Position numbers and translations under genes: made by a program
Assembly: GCA_963710675.1 (NCBI GenBank)
Contig: CAVQBE010000015.1
Location: 1-64,000, forward strand
DNA from: JACCZX01 sp963710675
Lineage (GTDB): Bacteria > Pseudomonadota > Gammaproteobacteria > Burkholderiales > Burkholderiaceae_F
Length of the DNA: 64,000 nucleotides
Direction: 5' to 3'
Shown here: piece by piece, positions 1 through 7,685 of the stretch
Layout: each line of letters opens with the position of its first letter
Position numbering within the stretch: position 1 is the first letter of the stretch
Notes under the pieces: generated by a model
Databases searched by the model: none
What the model was told of the DNA's origin: nothing
Seen by the model: the letters and a program-made list of their open reading frames with translations, nothing else

Positions 1-159
1 TAACCACGATCGTGGGCAAACACGTCGGGCGACGGCTATAACGGGTCCCATCGACGCATGTAGCTCTCCGCTACGCTTTTCAGCGCGCTCGATGCGCGTC
101 GTGGTGACGCGCTGACCACGAGCCGATTTAGACTCCTTGCGATAGCACTGGGAGAAAAT

Positions 160-597
160 ATGCCAAACGACAGGAAGCCAATCGACGAGCAACTAGTGGC
201 GCTCCACTTCCACTCGCAGGTTGACTATGAGGAACGGCTTGTAGCTGCACTTAGACGAGCCAAGGTTCCAACTGCTGATATTGAAGAGATTATTTCAACT
301 GAGTCGGAAAGGAGAAGCGCAAACGGAAAAGTAATGCGCATTTGGACGCAACCAGACGCAGTTAGCTTTGATCTCGTAATAAAAGGATTGCTTGGCGGTC
401 AAAGTCGAGTAGGCCTCCCTGAGAACGGCATCCATTGGTTCAGGTTCAAAACTTCAGAGACTGAATTTCTGAGAGAGGCACGACGCGCTCAATCGAGCAA
501 TCTAATGTTGATTTTCACTTGCTACCTCAGGAAGCCGTTGTCATGGAATCTCGTAGAGCGCGTAGTGAGTTACGGGGTTGACTCGCCGGGGTGGTGA
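160..597 (+). CDS. Hypothetical protein, 145 aa
   Basis: I do not recognise this protein. It is predicted soluble and charged, with no signal peptide or membrane segment. The N-terminal third is rich in Glu, Arg and Ala and looks helical; the middle carries a hydrophobic strand pattern (around residues 65-100). The start follows a GGGAGA ribosome-binding site about 8 nt upstream. Base composition is clearly less GC-rich than the housekeeping genes further on, as is the rest of the first 4.6 kb, which fits acquired DNA. No neighbour suggests a function. It could be a phage- or defence-associated accessory protein, but nothing in the sequence proves that. Confidence 0.5.
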   Translation: MPNDRKPIDEQLVALHFHSQVDYEERLVAALRRAKVPTADIEEIISTESERRSANGKVMRIWTQPDAVSFDLVIKGLLGGQSRVGLPENGIHWFRFKTSETEFLREARRAQSSNLMLIFTCYLRKPLSWNLVERVVSYGVDSPGW

Positions 598-866
598 TGT
601 GCACGCTCTGCAGGGACAGGCTGTGGCTGTGCGAAGCGTGCGACCAGCCTTGAACCTGTGCCGATCAGTGTCGCTGCTGAAGAATCAGCGAAGGCGGCGA
701 AACTGAGCGTAGAAGAATGGCGCCCTTTTTGTGTCGGACTCGCCGTTGGGACATCTGCAACGGGGCCGTGACTCACGGCACGACTGGCTGCATCTTCGCA
801 GCTCGAAATTCCCAAGGCGGCAACGGCGCATCGTTGGCTTATTACCGCAGCGCGCCCAACTAACGC

Positions 867-1544
867 CTACTTGGCGTCTTCATTGCGCTCGACGCCGAGC
901 AGTGTTGCTCCCCAAATGACACTTTTGTCTTCACAGAGCGTCGGCGTGTCATCGAACATCTGCCGCCAGATATGATCAACATAGGCGGGCCTTCGAAGGC
1001 CGACTATCTTGTAAGCGATCTTTTCTCCCGTTTCAGTATCCAGGATGAAAACTTCGTGCCTTCCGACGAGATGTGAAAGTTGTCCTACCGGTTGATTGAC
1101 TTCATGTTTGTGGTAGCGCGCCGTCGGTTTTTCGATTTGAACATCTTTTAACTGGGGTTCATAGAAACCGAAACCCTCAGTGCGCCAAAACCGTCCTTCC
1201 TTGTCTTTCCATTCAATGAAGCGAAGTCCGTGTTGAAATCCCTTTAGCGATCCTTGCTTGTAGTGCTTGTAGCCTGATGAGACACCGGCTACAAAGAATC
1301 CGGGGACCACGACCTTTCGTTTCTCTACCGTTTTCACGGTCGCGCACACGGCGCGGAAATTGTGTTCGACATACGCGGCCTCTGCGATGGCAGCTACGTA
1401 AGGTAGTGACGTTAGTACGGCAGTAACCACAAACGCGGCACTGCGAAATCCACGCGTGCTACCAATCCACATAAGAATTGCGGAAACAGGCGCGTACGCA
1501 ATCAGCAGAATGATCCAACCAAGGAATGTGATACCCAAAAACAC
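867..1544 (-). CDS. Hypothetical membrane protein, 225 aa
   Basis: The first 60 residues hold two hydrophobic segments (about 5-27 and 35-55) with a short polar loop, followed by a soluble domain of about 165 residues. Two cysteines lie in the C-terminal part of the sequence (around residues 86 and 205). The layout predicts an inner-membrane-anchored protein with one large domain. I recognise no family. The gene stands alone between a short noncoding stretch and a TPR remnant on the other strand. The start is the first ATG before the hydrophobic segment and has no strong ribosome-binding site. Confidence 0.5.
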   Translation of the reverse strand: MFLGITFLGWIILLIAYAPVSAILMWIGSTRGFRSAAFVVTAVLTSLPYVAAIAEAAYVEHNFRAVCATVKTVEKRKVVVPGFFVAGVSSGYKHYKQGSLKGFQHGLRFIEWKDKEGRFWRTEGFGFYEPQLKDVQIEKPTARYHKHEVNQPVGQLSHLVGRHEVFILDTETGEKIAYKIVGLRRPAYVDHIWRQMFDDTPTLCEDKSVIWGATLLGVERNEDAK

Positions 1545-1635
1545 GATGCGTCGCTCGCCCTAGTTTGCAGACAGCCGAAACCAATGATGTATATGCGAAG
1601 GGTAACGTCGCCGTTGGATCCTCAACACAAAATTA

Positions 1636-2113
1636 ATTTGCGGATCGGATTGCAGCCAATTTTTATCTCAGCGGCGGACAGCTGGATGAAGCTGAAGCGG
1701 CGATTGGTGCGGCACTTCGGTTACGGGGTCATGCAGCACTTGCTTGCTTCATTCTAGGAAAACTGAGGTTAATGCAGGGCCGCGCTCAAGAGGCCCGTGA
1801 AGCGTTTGAGAAAACCGAGGGCGAGTCGCAGATATTTGGACGGGCGCTTGCATATCATGCAGAGGACCTGCGGGTTGAAGCGGACAATGCACTGGCTTCA
1901 CTGATAGAGCGATACGGGAAGGTGCGTCCCAGCGATGTTGCGCGAGTGTATGCGTGCCGTGGTGATGTTGATCACGCTTTTGATTGGCTCGGCCGCGCCT
2001 ATGAATTGCGTGATGCAAGACTGGCCCAACTCGTCTGGGATCCGCTGCTAAAGAACCTTTACCGTGACCCGCGTTGGCCGCAACTGCTGAACAAGGTTGG
2101 GATTGCTCGCTGA
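1636..2113 (+). pseudogene. C-terminal remnant of a TPR protein
   Basis: This open frame runs from just after a TAA stop near 1633 to a TGA at 2113 with no convincing start. The first in-frame ATG is at 1772, but TPR-like sequence is already in frame upstream of it (motif GGQLDEAEAAIGAALRL). The 3' part carries the helical pattern AFDWLGRAYELRD followed by WDPLLKNLYRDPRWPQLL, a tail typical of long winged-helix or cyclase-linked TPR proteins. The N-terminal domains are missing, so I read it as a truncated gene fragment. A full-length protein of the same general class lies at 62067-63707, but this is not a copy of it. It may be translated from 1772 as a 113-residue protein. Confidence 0.55.
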
Positions 2114-2428
2114 TGTCATAGCGCGTCCGCTTTGCGACATCAAGTGTCCGCTATGGGTCGAAAGCGGACAACATGCGATGACAGCTAACGACCCTTTGCG
2201 GACGTGCGCGTCGACGTAGAGCAGACGCTTTGTGTGAGTGGCTGTCGATCGAGTTGAGAGCACAGACTCATCCTGCGATCATTTTCTTGGCTGCGTCGAC
2301 ATGTACCGGAGAGGTGACTGCAGCGACGCACGCCCATGATGTAATCACAACGATAAGGTTTAGGAGCAACGCGCAGTTCATAAAACGCATCAACGCTCGT
2401 AACAGCTCAACGAATCGCCAGTACAACG
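2114..2428. repeat. Intergenic stretch with dispersed GCGGAC-type inverted repeat
   Basis: No gene is visible here. From about 2118 to 2215 the sequence holds several copies of the hexamer GCGGAC and its complement GTCCGC, including the quasi-palindrome GTCCGC-tat-GGGTCGAAA-GCGGAC (2147-2170) and the phrase CGACCCTTTGCGGAC. Similar phrases recur near 4525-4600 and 61905-61965. It looks like a dispersed intergenic repeat. The remainder (2230-2428) shows nothing I can name apart from leader sequence for the patatin gene. Confidence 0.4.
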
Positions 2429-3454
2429 ATGCCTAAAAAGAAACTTTGCTTGGCCCTCCAGGGAGGTGGCGCTCACGGCGCTTTTACCTGGGGCGTACTT
2501 GATCGGCTGCTCAGCGAGGAGTCGCTTGAGATCGAGGCAGTAAGTGGAACTAGTGCGGGCGCAATGAATGGTGCGGTCTTGGTGGATGCACTGAAGCGCG
2601 GAGGGCGACAGCATGCATGCGAGCAGTTGGAGCGCTTCTGGTCAAGCATCTCTGCAGCGGGTGACCGTACTTTTAAGCCAGGCCGCACGTTCTTTCCGAT
2701 ATTCGGGCCGAACTCGGATTGGTCGCCGCTCGCTATCTGGACAGATCTTCTATCCCTTGTCTGGTCGCCATACGACAACCCGTTCTACGCGAATGCACTG
2801 GACGATTTAATCCGCGAACTGCTTCCGGACTTCAGCGCCCTGAATGACAATACGACTCCATACTTGTTTGTTTGCGCCACTAACGTTAAGACGAACCGGC
2901 GCAAGATCTTTTGCCCCGGGGAGCTCAGTGCCGATGCACTCACGGCGTCAGCCTGCCTCCCCACTTACTTCCGCTCGGTGCAAATGGGCGAGGATTTTTA
3001 TTGGGATGGTGGATACCTTGGCAACCCTGCTCTGTCTCCGCTGCGGAGTCCTGCGCTTGCCGCCGATTTGTTGATCGTTTGGATCAACCCGCTGAACCAG
3101 CCGGAACTACCGACTAATGCTCGCGACATTCTCGACCGGCTGAATGAAGTCACGTTCAATGCAACCTTGCTGCAGGAACTCGAGGCGATCGATGCAGTTA
3201 ACGAGCTGAAGGCAAACGGGGCGGCGAGCGACTCTGCCTACAAACGAATTCGCGTGCACGAGATCAAGGATGAACCAAACCTCGTGGCTCTTGGGCTTGC
3301 TAGCAAGGGCAATACTGACTGGAACTTCCTGCTCAAGCTGCGCGATTACGGACGCCGCGCGGCGGAACAATGGCTGGACAAAAGCTTGAAGGAGGTCGGA
3401 AAGCAGACCACTGCGGACATCCGAGGAATGCTTCGTCATCTAGAGTCCGCCTGA
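2429..3454 (+). CDS. Patatin-like phospholipase family protein
   Basis: Predicted Ser-Asp dyad lipid acyl hydrolase of 341 residues. The oxyanion motif GGGAHG is at residues 12-17, the nucleophile elbow GTSAG at 40-44 (Ser42), and the catalytic aspartate in DGG at about residue 193. There is no signal peptide, as is usual for cytosolic patatins such as the RssA/YchK type; some homologues are secreted effectors, but nothing here supports export. It stands alone, flanked by repeats. The ATG at 2429 places the first beta strand directly before the oxyanion loop, as expected. Substrate (phospholipid or neutral lipid) cannot be told from sequence. Confidence 0.88.
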   Translation: MPKKKLCLALQGGGAHGAFTWGVLDRLLSEESLEIEAVSGTSAGAMNGAVLVDALKRGGRQHACEQLERFWSSISAAGDRTFKPGRTFFPIFGPNSDWSPLAIWTDLLSLVWSPYDNPFYANALDDLIRELLPDFSALNDNTTPYLFVCATNVKTNRRKIFCPGELSADALTASACLPTYFRSVQMGEDFYWDGGYLGNPALSPLRSPALAADLLIVWINPLNQPELPTNARDILDRLNEVTFNATLLQELEAIDAVNELKANGAASDSAYKRIRVHEIKDEPNLVALGLASKGNTDWNFLLKLRDYGRRAAEQWLDKSLKEVGKQTTADIRGMLRHLESA

Positions 3455-4039
3455 TCTCAGCAGAAAGTCCAGCCGATGCGTGAGCGGGCTCAACAACCAG
3501 TCGCGCGGCCGATTCCGGCCATAAGCAGTCGTGTGGTCACTTGCTTCAATTCGCCGCGGACCAAGCGAACTGCGGTCAACTTCGAGCGGACCTTTGGCGC
3601 GAATCCGTTCCACGCCATATCATGAACGGTGCTCGCTAACTCAAATGTCAGGTGCCGCCAGGCACATTGCTCTTAGCGCGCGCCAATCGGCTGAGCAGGG
3701 CGCTCGCGAGCGGCGCGCCGGCAATCAAAGAGGCCCGCACAACGCGCGTTGCCGGGCCTCATGCCGAGTTCCAGACTTCCGGTGAAGCGCAGGAGTTCTG
3801 CGCGGCGAAATTTGCGGCCTTTAGGGGTCGATGGAGCTTCTTTCGGCAAGGATGAGCATCCCCCTTCGGCCCGCCACTGTCAATGCAATTTCATGGCGCT
3901 ATCCCACATGCGCCGACGCTACCAAAGCGCGTGAATTCGCCAAGGCATTTGCTAAACAGTAAGGCAAGAGCACTGGCGGTACGCAGTTCCGAGTGCAACC
4001 GTCAAACGTCGACGCGCGTTCGGTCGCTTTAGCAAACAC
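3455..4039. other. Gene-poor spacer
   Basis: About 585 nt without a convincing gene. Several short frames exist but none has a ribosome-binding site together with a recognisable product. The stretch contains an inverted repeat at 3730-3760 (listed separately) and a degenerate end of the 93-bp repeat array at its right border. Confidence 0.4.
3730..3760. terminator. Hairpin, possible terminator
   Basis: GAGGCCCG and CGGGCCTC form an 8-bp perfect stem around a 15-nt loop. There is no T-tract on either side, so this is a weak terminator candidate; it could also be a remnant of a repeat. It lies 275 nt after the patatin gene. Confidence 0.3.
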
Positions 4040-4465
4040 TCAGAGCTGCTCACCATTACGTTCGTCGCCCTGCAGCGCGCCGTTTCGCCATTGTTTATGC
4101 AGAAAGTCCTTGATCGTCCGGCGCACGTTTTCCCAGAGCTGCTCACCTTCAGGTTCGTCCCGCTGCAGCGCGCCGTTTCGCCATTGGTTATGCAGAAAGT
4201 CCTCGATCGTCCGGCGCACGTTTTCCCAGAGCTGCTCACCATTAGGTTCGTCGCCCTGCAGCGCGCCGTTTCGCCATTGGTTATGCAGAAAGTCCTCGAT
4301 CGTCCGGCGCACGTTTTCCCAGAGCTGCTCACCATTAGGTTCGTCGCCCTGCAGCGCGCCGTTTCGCCATTGGTTATGCAGAAAGTCCTCGATCGTCCGG
4401 CGCACGTTTTCCCAGAGCTGCTCACCATTAGGTTCGTCGCCCTGCGGCCCGTCAAGATGCCTCAT
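4040..4465 (-). pseudogene. Tandemly repeated fragment resembling a phage tail sheath C-terminus
   Basis: This frame encodes 141 residues made almost wholly of a 31-residue unit: four complete copies and a partial fifth. The unit contains the stretches GEQLWENVRRTIEDFL and NQWRNGALQGDEP. That pattern (Leu-Trp, a helix with Arg-Arg, then WRNGAL) matches, from memory, the last helices of contractile phage and injection-system sheath proteins, where it occurs once. Here the rest of the sheath is absent. The first eight residues are unrelated, no ribosome-binding site is obvious, and the frame stops inside the fifth copy. The unit is 93 nt, a multiple of three, so all frames stay open across the array. 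I consider it a remnant rather than a working sheath. Confidence 0.5.
4043..4441. repeat. Tandem array, 93-bp unit, about 4.3 copies
   Basis: Direct repeats with unit borders at roughly 4441, 4348, 4255, 4162 and 4069. The three copies on the right are practically identical; the fourth (4070-4162) differs at a few positions (CTT/CTC, TTCAGG/TTAGG, CCC/GCC changes) and the fifth is partial. The high identity points to recent unequal exchange or slippage. There are no spacers, so it is not a CRISPR array. Confidence 0.9.
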
Positions 4466-4524
4466 GTGGCAGAGTCTGCATTACGAACCGTACGTCTGCA
4501 ATGGAAGCGAATCGGAAGCGCGGG

Positions 4525-4605
4525 CCGTGTCCGCAAGTGGCCGATACATGACTCGACGCTTACGACCTTAGCGGACACTTGCATCGATCCGAAGCGGACG
4601 TCGAG
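4525..4605. repeat. Dispersed GCGGAC-type intergenic repeat
   Basis: Contains GTGTCCGC, CGACCTTAGCGGACAC and CCGAAGCGGACGTC in close succession, the same building blocks as the repeats near 2118-2215 and 61905-61965. Confidence 0.4.
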
Positions 4606-4651
4606 CCTCACGTTCGCAATGCCGCGCTTGCACCGCGTTCACTCATGCGCC

Positions 4652-5589
4652 CTACGCGGTCAGACTGACCGTATCTGCTGTTGAAAGCTTTCTTGCGGCT
4701 TCGGCACGTTTAACCTCGGTTCCGGTAGCCAACTCGAAAACCTTCATCACGCACGCCCAATCTTCCGCTCCCCATCCCTTGGCGATGGCAGCAACGAACT
4801 GCTGTTGTAGTAGCGAGCCATAGGCCATCGGTGTCATGGTCTTGGCCGCCAGTTCAAGCGTTACCCGCACGTCCTTTAACGCGAGTGTCATGCTGCCCTC
4901 AGGGGAGAAGTCGCGCGCGATGATCTTGCGCTTCATCCGCCGCTTGAGCTGTTCGCTCGATCCGCTATTGGTACTGATCACGTCAAACAGAACGTCAGGG
5001 TCGATGCCGGCCCGCGTGCCGAGAAGAAAACCTTCACATGCCACGGCCAAGTTCACGCCTGCCACGAGAATGTCTATTGACTTCACGATGGACGCATTTC
5101 CGATCGGCCCGACGTGGTGAATGGTGGTCGCGAAACATTGGAACAGTGGCTCGATGCGCGCGAAAAGCTTGGCGTCGCCGCCGCAGATCACCGACGAGCG
5201 TCCCTCCCGCGCGCCCACAACCCCGTTGCCCACGGGCGCCTCGAGCATGCTGATTCCACGCTCACTCAACGCAGCCGCTACGCGCTTTGCGTGTTCCGGG
5301 AAATTGGTGGTGAGGTCCACAAAACGAGTCCCGGCTGCGCGGACTGCGCGAGGCCATCATCTCCGAGCGCGACCGATTCGACTTCATCGGGGCCGGGCAG
5401 GCAGGTGAAGACCACTTCAGCCGCACGCACTGCGTCGCGTGTCGAATTAACGGGCTGCGCGCCTGCTGTGACAGCTCTAGCTAACGCCGCTGGATCGCAA
5501 TCGAAAGCATGAACCTCGTGCCCTTTGCGCATAAGGTGCGTGCATATGGGCAGCCCGAGGTTACCCACCCCGATGAATCCGAGTTTCAT
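4652..5589 (-). CDS. NAD(P)-dependent beta-hydroxyacid dehydrogenase (frameshifted)
   Basis: Member of the 3-hydroxyisobutyrate / tartronate semialdehyde reductase family. The N-terminal Rossmann motif GFIGVGNLGLP is followed by the conserved CLPGP; the C-terminal helical domain carries the catalytic-lysine region (GNASIVKSIDILVAG). One frameshift near 5319 splits the gene: the first 100 codons end in the wrong frame just before the substrate-binding strand, and the rest continues as DLTTNFPEHAKRV. One base appears missing next to a TTTT run, most likely a sequencing error. The start ATG overlaps the stop of the upstream RraA-like gene (ATGA), so the two are translationally coupled. Joined length of about 312 residues is slightly above the family norm of about 295. 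Exact substrate unknown. Confidence 0.8.
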
Positions 5590-6335
5590 GCGACTTCTCC
5601 TTCTCTGCGGCGGTCGTCGCTTTGCTCATCCCAATCGCGAGCGTGTTCGACAACACCCAGGCGGCGATATGCGTCGCCAAGATCGTGCAGGTCCCAAAGC
5701 GTCGCGCCTGCGGCGATGCGCTTTGCCGCCTCCTGTTCGGCCGCCGCTCGCTGCAGCGATGCCTCGACAACCGCGTTCGCAAGCTCACGTGGAATCGCAA
5801 TGACGCCATCGCCATCGCCGACCACGAGATCGCCGGGATGCACCCGTACCCCGTCGCACACGACGGGGACGTTGAGCGCTCCCGTTCCTTTTTTTTCTGG
5901 ATGTGCGGGCGAGATCGCCGTCGCCCAGACGGGGTAACGCATCTCTGCAAGCTGGTCGGCGTCCCGGATCGTTCCATGTACGACCACCCCAGCGAGCCCG
6001 ATCCGATGTGCATACAGCGCTGCGAGATAGCCCCACTGTGCGCCTGCCTCGCCGCCCGCCGCCACCACCAGCACGTCATTCTTGCCAGCCGTCGACAGCG
6101 CGCGATGCAAAAACAGGTTGTCGCCCGGCGCTGGGCGCACGGTGATAGCGGTGCCCGCCATTCGAATACCGAGGGTCAACGGTCGCATGCGCTCACTCAT
6201 CGTTGCCATGCGTCCTTCGATTGGCCCCAGTGCCTCGTGCAAATCAGAAACCCAACATTGACGTGCGCGCTCGATGAGCGCGTCATCGACACACTTTGTT
6301 CGAGCGAATGCAACGCCTGCAGCGTGCATGTTCAT
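5586..6335 (-). CDS. RraA family protein, probable HMG/CHA-type aldolase
   Basis: The protein has the family signature GGEAGAQWGYLAAL and, 20 residues later, GVVVHGTIRD, whose Arg-Asp pair binds the substrate carboxylate and the divalent metal in class II 4-hydroxy-4-methyl(carboxy)-2-oxoglutarate aldolases. The later segment VHPGDLVVGDGDGVIAIP is also typical. At 249 residues it is longer than the RNase E regulator RraA (about 160) and closer to the aldolase/oxaloacetate decarboxylase branch. It overlaps both neighbours by 4 nt (ATGA): downstream of a Bug receptor, upstream of a beta-hydroxyacid dehydrogenase. This setting favours a catabolic aldolase over an RNase inhibitor; the substrate is not determined. 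Confidence 0.8.
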   Translation of the reverse strand: MNMHAAGVAFARTKCVDDALIERARQCWVSDLHEALGPIEGRMATMSERMRPLTLGIRMAGTAITVRPAPGDNLFLHRALSTAGKNDVLVVAAGGEAGAQWGYLAALYAHRIGLAGVVVHGTIRDADQLAEMRYPVWATAISPAHPEKKGTGALNVPVVCDGVRVHPGDLVVGDGDGVIAIPRELANAVVEASLQRAAAEQEAAKRIAAGATLWDLHDLGDAYRRLGVVEHARDWDEQSDDRRREGEVA

Positions 6336-7270
6336 TTCGGCGTCACTTGCTTGGTCAGCGCACCGAGCGCGTCGTACTCAACGCGCAGCTCGCGAGCGAG
6401 CGTCTGTCCATGCGCGTTGGCGGGCACTTCCCCCAAGCCGGCCAGATACGCGAGGAACTTTGGATGCTGTGACGCCTTGAGGAAGCTTTGCTCGAGTTTC
6501 CCAACGATCTCGGGCGGCGTGCCCTTAGGTACAACGATGGCCCGCCAAAACACAGTCTCCATGTGGCCAACGCCCAGAGCATCGAGGCCGATCGCCTGCG
6601 GAAAGAGAGGATTATTGGCGGCAGATGTCAGGAGGAGGCATTTGGCCTTGCCCGCCTTTACGTGTGGCAGGATGCTTGCGATGCCGCCGGCGTAAAAGGT
6701 TATGTGACCGCCCAGGAAATTGTTGGCGGTCTCAGTCGCGCCTTTGAAGGGAACAGCTCGTACCGCAAGGCCCAGTGCCTGAAACACTCGTTCGGCGCCC
6801 AAATGAAGTGTGCCCCCGACGCCTTCGTGGCCGTAGGAGTACTTGTCCGGATTCTGTTTGATATTGGCGACCAGCTCGGCGCCAGTGGCAGCCGGAAAGT
6901 CGGGCGCGGTACACAACACAAACGGTGCTTTGGAGAATTGCACCACGGGCACATAATCGTCGGGTGTGTATTGGACGGGCTGGCTATGTGGACTCGCGGT
7001 GAGTGGTCCGCTCCAGACTGCAGCAATGGTGTAGCCGTCGGGCTTAGCCTGGGTCAGTTGCTTGACGCCCATCGTCCCACCCGCGCCCGGCCGATTCAGC
7101 ACAACAACGCGCTGCCCCAGGTCGGCTTCAACCAGTTCAGCTAATAGCCGCGCCTGCAAATCCATACCGCCCCCGGGTGCGATCGGCACGATCATCTCGA
7201 TCGGCCGAGCCGGATATTGCGCTGATACCGAGCCGGCGAGCGCGAGTACAAGAAGAGTCCACCAACGCAT
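6332..7270 (-). CDS. Bug family tripartite tricarboxylate transporter receptor
   Basis: Periplasmic solute receptor of 312 residues. It has a cleavable signal peptide (hydrophobic core about residues 4-16, cleavage after a VSA motif), then YPARPIEMIVP and APGGGMDLQAR, the hallmark start of Bug proteins, and later NRPGAGGTMG. Bug proteins bind carboxylates and amide-like solutes for TctAB permeases or for signalling; no tctAB genes are in the window, which is common for this very expanded family in Burkholderiales. It is first in an operon with the aldolase and dehydrogenase, so the bound solute is probably their substrate or its precursor. A GAGTAA stretch about 7 nt upstream of the ATG could serve as ribosome-binding site. 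Confidence 0.9.
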   Translation of the reverse strand: MRWWTLLVLALAGSVSAQYPARPIEMIVPIAPGGGMDLQARLLAELVEADLGQRVVVLNRPGAGGTMGVKQLTQAKPDGYTIAAVWSGPLTASPHSQPVQYTPDDYVPVVQFSKAPFVLCTAPDFPAATGAELVANIKQNPDKYSYGHEGVGGTLHLGAERVFQALGLAVRAVPFKGATETANNFLGGHITFYAGGIASILPHVKAGKAKCLLLTSAANNPLFPQAIGLDALGVGHMETVFWRAIVVPKGTPPEIVGKLEQSFLKASQHPKFLAYLAGLGEVPANAHGQTLARELRVEYDALGALTKQVTPK

Positions 7271-7585
7271 ATCTATTTACTCCTTATTGCCGCAAGAATT
7301 GATGTTCCACGACTGCATGCACGCGCCTATGAGCGAGTGCCGATTGCGAATTTGCAAAAGCGTACGCAGAAAATACGAGGTGGCAGCGGGGGCGCACAGC
7401 GTACACCGCGCGAGAGGAGAGATCCTCGGCGCGGGCGCGTGGAGTGTCGATGCAATGCGCCGAAACTTCCAACCCGCAGACGTTCTAGTTCCAGGCTTCA
7501 CGCATGAGGGCTGCAAGATAGGCGTCAAATCAACTGCTTGATGCAACTTCCCTGCACTGCATTGCACTGTCAGGTTTAGTCATAG
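7271..7585. other. Intergenic region with no gene seen
   Basis: 315 nt between the tRNA-Ser 3' end and the Bug receptor start. It must hold the promoter of the receptor operon. I see no convincing coding frame, hairpin terminator or repeat. Confidence 0.4.
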
Positions 7586-7676
7586 TGGCGGAGAGAGTGG
7601 GATTCGAACCCACGATAGGCTTATGACCTATACACACTTTCCAGGCGTGCGCCTTCGACCGCTCGGCCATCTCTCC
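7586..7676 (-). tRNA. tRNA-Ser (GGA)
   Basis: Ninety-one nt including an encoded 3' CCA. The acceptor stem pairs GGAGAGA with TCTCTCC, the T-arm reads GGGTTCGAATCCC, and the anticodon loop CTGGAAA gives anticodon GGA (reads UCC/UCU). The long variable arm is that of a class II serine tRNA. It begins 9 nt after the acs stop codon on the same strand, so it may be processed from an acs transcript. Confidence 0.95.
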
Positions 7677-7685
7677 TGCTGACAA

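Noticed and set aside
717..863. 48-codon plus-strand frame (ends GASLAYYRSAPN)
   Set aside because: Looks protein-like at its 3' end, but there is no ribosome-binding site and no recognised family; it may be the tail of a broken gene.
3852..3962. 36-codon frame ending in KAREFAKAFAKQ
   Set aside because: It has a passable GGCAAGG before the ATG but is very short, matches nothing I know and lies in a degraded region.
4043..4441. CRISPR array
   Set aside because: The repeats are 93 bp, directly adjoining, with no unique spacers and no cas genes.
4091..4684. Plus-strand frame across the 93-bp repeats
   Set aside because: The unit length is a multiple of three, so every frame stays open; only the minus frame has a family-like pattern.
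6488..7144. Plus-strand frame opposite the Bug receptor
   Set aside because: Antisense shadow of a well-supported gene.
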